DNA from: Pyrinomonadaceae bacterium
Lineage (GTDB): Bacteria; Acidobacteriota; Blastocatellia; Pyrinomonadales; Pyrinomonadaceae
Direction: 5' to 3'
Assembly (NCBI GenBank): GCA_013813825.1
Contig: JACCRA010000227.1
Coordinates: 1-11,630 of the forward strand
DNA length: 11,630 nt
This document shows positions 1-5,669 of this stretch, in pieces. Positions within the stretch are counted from its first letter, which is position 1. Each line of letters starts with the position of its first letter. The translations under genes were made by a program, and so were the position numbers. The notes under the pieces were generated by a model that saw only the letters and a list, made by a program, of their open reading frames with translations, ran no database searches and was not told where the DNA came from.

Positions 1-1875
1 GCAGGCGAGGAACTGGCCGAAGCGGCCGAACTTGATGACCATCCCCGCGCCGCACTTCTCGCAAATCTCATCGGTCGGGATCGCCTGCTGCTTCGCCGCC
101 TTCATCTCGGCCTCGGCGGTCTCCAAATCTTTCGCGAACTTGTCGTAAAACTCGCGTAGCGCCGAAGTCCACTTCAGTTTCCCTTCCTCGATCTCGTCAA
201 GCTCTTCTTCCATCCGCGCCGTGTAGGATTCGTTGAAGAGATCGTTAAAGCTGGCGACTAAGAGATCGTTGACCGTCGTGCCGAGCGCCGTCGAGTGAAA
301 GCGCCCTTCGACTTTCTCGACGTACTCGCGATCCAAGATCGTCGTCATGATGGCGGCGTAAGTCGAAGGCCGGCCGATTCCTTTTTCTTCGAGCGCCTTC
401 ACGAGCGTCGCTTCGGTGTAGCGCGGCGGCGGCTCGGTAAAGTGCTGTTCGGGCGTCACGGAGTTGAGTTTGAGCGCCTCGCCGCGTTCGACGAGCGGCA
501 GCTTGCGCGCGACCTCCGCGTCGTCCTCGTCTGTCTTCTCATCGCGTCCTTCTTCATAGACGCGCAGAAAGCCGTCGAACTTCTGCACCGAGCCGGTCGC
601 GCGAAACACGAAGCGCCCGGCCTCGATGTCAATCGTCGTCTGATCGAAGATCGCCGCCATCATTTGCGACGCGACGAACCGCTGCCAGATCAGGCGATAC
701 AGCTTCAACTCTTCATTGTTAAGATAACCTTCAAGTGATTCCGGCGTCCGCCTCACGTCGGTCGGTCGGATGGCTTCGTGCGCGTCCTGCGCGCCCTTCT
801 TCGAGCGGTAATGCACCGCCTTCTCCGGCAAGTATTGCGGGCCGTACTGCTGGCCGATGAAGTCGCGCACCTCGCCGAGCGCCGTGTCGGAAACGCGCGT
901 CGAATCGGTTCGCATGTAAGTGATCAAGCCAACCGCACCTTCCGCTCCGAGTTCGATGCCCTCATAGAGTTTCTGCGCCAGCATCATCGTCTTCTTAACC
1001 GCGTAGCCGAGCTTTCTGGAAGCCTCCTGTTGCAGCTTCGACGTGATGAACGACGGCACTGGATTCCGCTTCCGCTCTTTCGTCGTGACTTCCGCGACCT
1101 TGAAACTCTGCCCCTCCGCTTCGGCGACGATCTCGCTGGCCTGCTGTTCATTCGCGACCAGGATTTCGCTTTTCTTAACTTCCTGATCGAAGCCAGAGGT
1201 CTTTACCGTCTGCTCGCCGATCTTCCACAAACGCGCCTCAAAGGCGGGCGGCAACTTCGACGTCAAGTTGGCCGCGACGGTCCAATACTCCGTCTTCACA
1301 AACTTTTCGATCTCGCGCTCACGCTCAACCACCATCCGCAAGGCCACCGACTGCACGCGCCCGGCACTCAAACGTCCGCCGATGGTTTTGCACAACAGCG
1401 GCGAGACCTTGTAACCAACCAATCGATCCAGCACGCGCCGGGCTTGCTGTGCATCGACGAGATGCACATCGATCTGCTTCGGCTCGTTAAAAGCCTCCTG
1501 CACGGCGCGCTTCGTGATCTCATTAAACATCACGCGGAAGGCCGGCTTCTTCGGGCGCTTCGGCACGATCTCTTCGGCGAGGTGCTGGCAGATCGCTTCG
1601 CCTTCGCGATCAGGGTCGGCGGCCAGATAAATAGCGTCGGCTTCCTTCGCAGCCTTCTTTAACTCGGCGACGGTCTTCTTGTTATTGCGCTTCTTCGTAT
1701 CCGGGATCACTTCATACGTTGTCGCGAAATCATGTTCCACATCGACGCCCAAGCCCTTCGACGGCAAATCCTTGATGTGGCCGAGCGAGGCCATCACGCG
1801 GTAGTCCGCGCCGAGGTATTTGCCAATCGTCTTCGCCTTCGCCGGCGACTCGACCACTACTAGATTCTTTGCCAT
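1..1875 (-). CDS. topA: DNA topoisomerase I (type IA), C-terminus cut by window edge
   Basis: Relaxes negatively supercoiled DNA in the cytoplasm by making a transient single-strand break through a 5'-phosphotyrosine. The 625 visible codons begin MAKNLVVVESPAKAKTI, the Toprim start, with the conserved Glu at residue 9. The Toprim acidic motif DPDRE is at residues 87-91. The catalytic motif ITYMRTDST has its active-site tyrosine at residue 320, matching E. coli Tyr319. The motif GIGRPSTYA follows in the C-terminal part of the catalytic core. At the end, Cys605, Cys608 and Cys625 open a four-cysteine zinc-finger repeat typical of TopA tails, so the protein continues beyond position 1. The ATG at 1875 is chosen because it gives the family N-terminus exactly. 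No good Shine-Dalgarno sequence lies directly upstream, which is odd. A 365 bp noncoding leader precedes it. Identification is secure; only the tail length is unknown. Confidence 0.97.
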   Translation of the reverse strand, partial: MAKNLVVVESPAKAKTIGKYLGADYRVMASLGHIKDLPSKGLGVDVEHDFATTYEVIPDTKKRNNKKTVAELKKAAKEADAIYLAADPDREGEAICQHLAEEIVPKRPKKPAFRVMFNEITKRAVQEAFNEPKQIDVHLVDAQQARRVLDRLVGYKVSPLLCKTIGGRLSAGRVQSVALRMVVEREREIEKFVKTEYWTVAANLTSKLPPAFEARLWKIGEQTVKTSGFDQEVKKSEILVANEQQASEIVAEAEGQSFKVAEVTTKERKRNPVPSFITSKLQQEASRKLGYAVKKTMMLAQKLYEGIELGAEGAVGLITYMRTDSTRVSDTALGEVRDFIGQQYGPQYLPEKAVHYRSKKGAQDAHEAIRPTDVRRTPESLEGYLNNEELKLYRLIWQRFVASQMMAAIFDQTTIDIEAGRFVFRATGSVQKFDGFLRVYEEGRDEKTDEDDAEVARKLPLVERGEALKLNSVTPEQHFTEPPPRYTEATLVKALEEKGIGRPSTYAAIMTTILDREYVEKVEGRFHSTALGTTVNDLLVASFNDLFNESYTARMEEELDEIEEGKLKWTSALREFYDKFAKDLETAEAEMKAAKQQAIPTDEICEKCGAGMVIKFGRFGQFLAC

Positions 1876-1888
1876 TTTAACGACAGTG

Positions 1889-1916
1889 ACAGGCGACGGG
1901 TGACAAGTGGCGGGTA
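1889..1916. repeat. Degenerate heptamer tandem repeat upstream of topA
   Basis: Consecutive 7-mers ACAGGCG, ACGGGTG, ACAAGTG and GCGGGTA share a period of seven, with GACAGTG just before them (1882-1888). The array lies 14 bp from the topA start. An eight-base A run (1917-1924 region) follows on the plus strand. It resembles the short tandem heptanucleotide repeats scattered between genes in some bacteria. Function unknown. Confidence 0.5.
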
Positions 1917-2154
1917 AAAAAAACCGCCCTTCATTACCGTTCACCGGCCATTGATTGCTCCTTATCGATTATCACTTAGATGCGCGCGTGCCCCGTCCGG
2001 CTTGCCGCCAGCCTGACCGCCGCCGAGAACAAAGCACACACAACCCGACTGCTCGCCAGTTCAAGTCGTCGTCCGGCGTCGGAGCAGTGCCCGAGTATTG
2101 AAAATAGCACTAAGGAGGACTCTGAAGTCAAACGGGTTAGAGTGAGAGCACGCC

Positions 2155-2180
2155 TTTCTTCTGAAAGAAGAAACTTTTTT
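2155..2180 (+). terminator. Terminator-like hairpin with T run (plus strand), weak
   Basis: A perfect 8 bp inverted repeat, TTTCTTCT (2155-2162) and AGAAGAAA (2166-2173), has a 3-base loop and is followed on the plus strand by C and six T (2175-2180). The shape is that of a Rho-independent terminator, but the stem is A/T-rich and no plus-strand gene leads into it. On the minus strand it would be a small hairpin in the topA leader or past the end of the efflux operon. Confidence 0.3.
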
Positions 2181-2240
2181 GAGAGGGGAACGCAACCGAC
2201 GCGCGGACGACTTTACTCTGTCAGAACCACCCCGCCGGCC

Positions 2241-2615
2241 TTAAGGAAAGACGAGCGTAACCAGCGTGATCGCGACAGCGGTGAAGAGCGCCCGCCGGTG
2301 AATGCGTCGCGACTGCCGGCGGAGTTGCTCGCTCAGTTCATCGTCGTCAATGCGCTCTTCGCCCGTGTCCAGATTGCGCGTCCCGCGCGCGGCCAGCGCG
2401 ATTCAGGTCTTCTCCCGCGCCTGCAACAGTCCCAGCCCGGCGATCCAGACGGGAAGGAAAACGACGAGGCGCGTCCAGCGCGGTGCGTCGTACACCACCA
2501 GCACGAAAGCCGCCGCCACGCCGATGGTCAGCGCCACAATGCCGAGCAGACGCCGCTTGCGCTGCTCGCGGGGACCAATATTGCAGACTTCGGAAGTCAT
2601 TGAGGTCTCGATCAC
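2241..2615 (-). CDS. Small three-helix membrane protein with in-frame TGA; candidate selenoprotein
   Basis: Read conventionally, this gene makes 70 residues and stops at TGA (2403-2405). Reading on in the same frame gives 53 more residues to TAA at 2241-2243, for 124 in total with the TGA at residue 71. The first part has a CNIGPREQRKRR motif (Cys11) and two hydrophobic helices (about residues 24-41 and 49-66). The part after the TGA has ALAARGTRNLDTG, an acidic stretch, a basic stretch and a third hydrophobic helix ending the protein. From memory, an uncharacterised family of small membrane proteins shares CNIG near the start and a conserved Cys after a QA-xxx stretch, exactly at the TGA. 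Selenocysteine insertion is therefore plausible; a nonsense mutation or sequencing error is the alternative. The GTG start at 2615 overlaps the preceding stop as GTGA. An ATG at 2600 is equally possible and gives a shorter leader before CNIG. Function unknown; the Cys/Sec pair hints at redox or metal chemistry. Confidence 0.72.
2376..2390 (-). promoter_or_regulatory. SECIS-like hairpin just downstream of the in-frame TGA
   Basis: In the mRNA, 12 nt after UGA, GCGCG (2390-2386) can pair with CGCGC (2380-2376) around a five-base loop CGGGA (2385-2381). The loop starts 17 nt after the UGA and has G as its second base. Both features fit the general description of bacterial SECIS elements: an apical loop about 16-37 nt after UGA with an early G. 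There is no obvious bulged U, and GC-rich DNA forms such hairpins easily, so this is only suggestive. Confidence 0.3.
2403..2405 (-). other. In-frame TGA at a conserved Cys position (possible Sec codon)
   Basis: The codon follows LLQAREKT and precedes IALAARGTRNLDTG in an otherwise open frame. Coding character and membrane-protein architecture continue unchanged past it. In the family as I remember it this residue is Cys, and TGA is one base from TGC or TGT. Whether it is recoded depends on the host having SelA/SelB/SelC/SelD, which this window cannot show. Confidence 0.55.
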
Positions 2616-3322
2616 CGCTGCTCATCGCGGAGTGTTGCCAGCGGTTGTCCGGCCGTCACACGGTCGCCGACGCGCGCGTTGATGGCGCTCACCGTCCCGG
2701 CGGAGGGAGTTGCAGCCATCACCAACCGCTCCGACGGTGACGGCGTGGTAGCGACAGAGTTTGGGAATTGTTGCGGCTGTTGCCGGGCGGCGACGAGGCC
2801 GGATTGCGCGTCCTGCGCTGACGCTTGCGCCCGCCGCAATTGTTGCTGCGCTCGTTCGTACTGCGCCCGTGCGCCGTCCAATTGAGCTTGCGGCACGTCG
2901 CCGGAAGCGGCGAGCGGCGTCAGACGCTGCACTTCCACTTCAGTTCGCACGACTTCAGTTCTGGCGGCCTCAATTCCTTCCTGTGCCGTCGCGATGCCTC
3001 TGCGTGCCCGCGCCTGCGGGTCTTCCGTCGGCCCCGGTGGCGGCACGCCACCGGGCGTCTCCGTGCGGACGGCGATCTCGACCACCGGCGCGCCGGCGCT
3101 CACAGTCATCCCCTCTCGCACAAAGACCCGCCGCACCTCTCCCGCCGCCGGCGCATTGACGATCACGATGCCGCGCGCGACGTCCGTCTCGTTGTCATCT
3201 CCCGAAGACTGACAGGCCGCGAACACAACGAGCGCGCCTGTCAATAGCAGCAGGGGACCAGTTCGCAATACGGCCCAGCGCGGCGGACAAATCTCTACTT
3301 TTGCCAGAGGTCTATTATTCAT
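2612..3322 (-). CDS. Adaptor-like lipoprotein: lipoyl halves plus coiled-coil hairpin, no beta-barrel
   Basis: A 236-residue protein that looks like a minimal membrane-fusion (HlyD/AcrA-like) adaptor. After a hydrophobic segment the sequence LVVFAAC puts a likely lipidated Cys at residue 37; Phe at -3 is slightly unusual for a lipobox. A first half-lipoyl motif (NAPAAGEVRRVFVREGMTV) is followed by a Gly/Pro linker, then a long Ala/Gln/Arg/Glu-rich helical hairpin (about residues 100-180). A second half-lipoyl motif (PSAGTVSAINARVGDRV) ends the protein. The beta-barrel and membrane-proximal domains of normal RND adaptors are absent, yet both ends look intact, so it is not a simple truncation. 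The ATG at 3322 is chosen over longer reading because upstream codons are the shadow of the outer-membrane gene, whose stop it overlaps by 8 bp. Probable accessory periplasmic partner of the pump or outer-membrane factor (inference). Confidence 0.85.
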   Translation of the reverse strand: MNNRPLAKVEICPPRWAVLRTGPLLLLTGALVVFAACQSSGDDNETDVARGIVIVNAPAAGEVRRVFVREGMTVSAGAPVVEIAVRTETPGGVPPPGPTEDPQARARRGIATAQEGIEAARTEVVRTEVEVQRLTPLAASGDVPQAQLDGARAQYERAQQQLRRAQASAQDAQSGLVAARQQPQQFPNSVATTPSPSERLVMAATPSAGTVSAINARVGDRVTAGQPLATLRDEQR

Positions 3323-5669
3323 TCGGTCTTGCTGCTTCCGCCGCCGCACTGCTCGAACCTGCTCCCGGTGTTCCCAAGATTGTGTTGGCGGCGTCCGCGC
3401 TGTTAGCGGCGGCGGGCCGCAGTTCAAGTTCGCGCGTGGGCGTGTCCGTTCGCAACGCGACGTTGTTGGCGTCGAGCGTATTGCCGATGGCGCGTTGGAA
3501 TTCGGCGATGGCTTTGTTGAGATCGGTCTGCGCCTGCAATTCACGACCGCGCGCCGCCAGCAGTTCGTTCTGCCTTTGCAGCACTAAAAAGACGGTGGTC
3601 GTGCCGGCCCGGAATTGCCGTTGCTCGCTCTCGGACTGCTGCTCGGCGGAGGAGCGCGTGGCGGCGGCGGAAGCGAGGCGCGCTTCGGCCGAGCGCAAGG
3701 CCTGCGTGGCATTTCGCACGTCGGCCTCGATCACTTGTTCGGCCTGCGCGCGCTGGTTCTGGATGCGCCGGCCTTCGACGAGCGAGCGGCCGAGATTCGC
3801 CTGCGCGGTGCGATTCCGCAGAGGGAGTTCGACGCGCACGCCGACGCGGTACGTCGGATAGTCCTGACCGATCAGGTTCGACAGCGATTGTGGATAACCG
3901 CCGATTAGGTTCGGCGACACCGCGCCGCCGGTCGTGGTGGCGGGCAGCGGCGGCAGTCCCGCAATCGTGGAGAGTTCGTTGACGCGCGCACGCAAAGCCG
4001 CGTTGCCGCTCAAGACTGACCCTGTGCCGGTGTTGGCGGCCTGCGTCGGCGCGCCGGAGAGTCCGACGGAGGTGTATGTCCCGACGAGATCGAGTTGCGG
4101 CTTCGACTGGTCGCGGAAAAATCTGGTGTCGAGTTGGTTGATCTCGGCGGTGGTTTGCAGTTGCGCCAGTTCCGGGCGATTGCTGATCGCGGACGCCACC
4201 GCCTGTTCGAGCGGCACGCGCGGCGCTTCGAGATCGACGGGCGTGATCGGCGTCAGCGGGCGCGACCACAATGCGGACGCGCGATCCGGCAGCACCAACG
4301 TCTTTAATACATTTTCCGCGCGCGTCACCGCTTCCTGCGCGGTATAGACGCTCTGCTCGAACGTCGTGACCTGCGTGTTGGCGGCGACGATCTCGATGGG
4401 AGCCAGCACGCCTCGTTCGACGAGTCGTTGGTTACTTTCGAGTTGGACGCGCGCCTGTTTGACGGCGTCGATCTGAACTTGCAAATTGCGGAGCGCGAAG
4501 GCCAAGTCCCAGTAAGCCTGCTGCACCTGCGCGATCACTTCGATGGCGCGCTGGCGGAATTGCGCGTCGGTTAAGCTGAGGTTCTTTTTAGCGATCTCGA
4601 TGGTGCGGCGATTGTTGTCGAAGCGCCGGCCGCGCAAGAGCGGCTGCGTGTAGGTGAAGTTGAAGGCCGTCGGGAATTGCGGATTGAGCGTGACGTTCTG
4701 GTTGTTCGTCGTCAGGCGCGTCGAAGAAAAATCGAGTTGGTACGAGCCGCCGGCGTAGGGCGAGAAGCCGCCGAAGCGCATCGCGCCGGTCGCGTCCGTC
4801 TGCATGACCGAGCCGTTTTGCGCGCCGCCGAGGGTCGAACTGGTCGGCGTGACGCGGCTCTCGTAATAACTCTCCGTCGAAAAGATCGGATCGTAGATGC
4901 CGCGCGCCGCCTGCAAATTATACTCGGCGATCTGCACGTCGATCCGCGAGCCGTCGATGTCGTTGTTATCTTTCAGCGCCAGCGCGATGGCTTCGTTGAG
5001 CGTCAGCGGAACCTGATCGGCCATGTCCACGCCGACGCGCTCGGCGCTCGGCAGCGGTCGTTGCGTGGCTTCAAAGTTTGGCGCGATGGGCGGCGGCTCC
5101 GTCGGCAATTCGGCGGGGGCGATGCCGCTCGAAGCGCCGACGCCCGAGCCGGGCACGACAGTTCCCGGCGTGCCGGCGGTTGCCGGCCCGGCGCTGCCGG
5201 GAGTTGTCGCCCCTTCCGCTTGCGGCGGAGTTGTGCCGGCGGGCGTGCTTGTTTGCGGCTGCCCCGGCGCGGTCTGTTGCGAGGGCGGCTGCACTTGCGG
5301 CGAGATCGGGCGCGGCCCCTGCGTGTTGGGAGTTGTCTGCTGGCGTTCCTGCTCCACGCCCGTTTGCGGCTGCGTGCTCTGCTGCGCTTCGTTGTCGGGG
5401 CGCACCGGAGCGGACGAGGAGTTAGGGGGCAACTGCGTGGTCGGCGGCGGCAACGCGCCGGGCCGTCGCTGTTGTCCCTGTGTGGACGAGCCGGCGGGAG
5501 GCGATTGCTGTGTCGTTGAAGACGGCGGCTGTTGCCGTGTTTGATTCTGCGCCACGGTGGTGGTCGCGACGGACGCCGACAAGAGCGCCACCGCGACGAG
5601 CATCGAGCAGACGGCGCGCGGAATTATCGTTTGCAATGCGCGCTTAATCGCCTGAAGTGTGATCGACAT
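3315..5669 (-). CDS. TolC-like outer-membrane efflux protein with long Pro/Gln/Thr-rich N-terminal region
   Basis: Outer-membrane channel of the tripartite exporter. The N-terminus has a basic and hydrophobic export signal ending near residue 40 (VATTTVAQ). Residues about 41-210 are low-complexity, rich in Pro, Gln, Thr, Ser and Gly, and not part of the usual fold. The two outer-membrane-efflux repeats follow. The first starts near residue 217 (VPLTLNEAIALALKDN) with an amphipathic helical segment around 355-460. The second starts near 484 (VPLEQAVASAISNRPEL) and ends with the helix containing FRAGTTTVFLVLQRQNEL. At 784 residues it is much longer than typical family members (about 420-500), mainly because of the N-terminal region. 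The ATG at 5669 has GAAGGA upstream and overlaps the pump gene by 26 bp, indicating co-translation. No lipobox is obvious, so it is probably cut by signal peptidase I. Confidence 0.93.
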   Translation of the reverse strand: MSITLQAIKRALQTIIPRAVCSMLVAVALLSASVATTTVAQNQTRQQPPSSTTQQSPPAGSSTQGQQRRPGALPPPTTQLPPNSSSAPVRPDNEAQQSTQPQTGVEQERQQTTPNTQGPRPISPQVQPPSQQTAPGQPQTSTPAGTTPPQAEGATTPGSAGPATAGTPGTVVPGSGVGASSGIAPAELPTEPPPIAPNFEATQRPLPSAERVGVDMADQVPLTLNEAIALALKDNNDIDGSRIDVQIAEYNLQAARGIYDPIFSTESYYESRVTPTSSTLGGAQNGSVMQTDATGAMRFGGFSPYAGGSYQLDFSSTRLTTNNQNVTLNPQFPTAFNFTYTQPLLRGRRFDNNRRTIEIAKKNLSLTDAQFRQRAIEVIAQVQQAYWDLAFALRNLQVQIDAVKQARVQLESNQRLVERGVLAPIEIVAANTQVTTFEQSVYTAQEAVTRAENVLKTLVLPDRASALWSRPLTPITPVDLEAPRVPLEQAVASAISNRPELAQLQTTAEINQLDTRFFRDQSKPQLDLVGTYTSVGLSGAPTQAANTGTGSVLSGNAALRARVNELSTIAGLPPLPATTTGGAVSPNLIGGYPQSLSNLIGQDYPTYRVGVRVELPLRNRTAQANLGRSLVEGRRIQNQRAQAEQVIEADVRNATQALRSAEARLASAAATRSSAEQQSESEQRQFRAGTTTVFLVLQRQNELLAARGRELQAQTDLNKAIAEFQRAIGNTLDANNVALRTDTPTRELELRPAAANSADAANTILGTPGAGSSSAAAEAARPNE

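Larger units (their letters stand above)
1876..2240. other. Noncoding leader/intergenic region upstream of topA
   Basis: No convincing gene was found on either strand in these 365 bp. On the topA strand, TGATAAT at 1968-1974 resembles an extended -10 box, but I see no matching -35. The only strong Shine-Dalgarno-like string on that strand, AAGGAG (about 1961-1966), precedes a five-codon ORF (MAGER, 1951-1934). Its stop overlaps a second mini-ORF of 24 codons that runs into the topA start. These could be leader peptides or chance. The stretch also holds period-7 repeats next to topA and an A/T-stem hairpin at 2155-2173. It should contain the topA promoter unless topA is read through from the efflux operon. 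Confidence 0.6.

Noticed and set aside
295-1662. Two long plus-strand open frames (295-738 and 778-1662)
   Set aside because: They lie antisense to topA in its GC-rich coding sequence, are Arg/Leu-rich and match no family. The minus-strand topA frame has all catalytic motifs.
1959-2118. Seven-base complementarity (CUCCUUA with UAAGGAG) in the topA leader that could hide the mini-ORF ribosome site
   Set aside because: A 7-mer match within a few hundred bases is expected by chance more than once, and no further pairing extends it.
1980-2603. Plus-strand open frame of 207 codons
   Set aside because: Its composition is Arg/Pro/Ser-rich without domains, it has no ribosome site, and its second half is antisense to the better-supported small membrane protein gene.
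2347-2625. Minus-strand 92-codon frame overlapping the small membrane protein
   Set aside because: A different frame of the same DNA, with Arg/Ala/Gly-rich random composition, no hydrophobic segments and no family motif. The CNIG frame explains the region.
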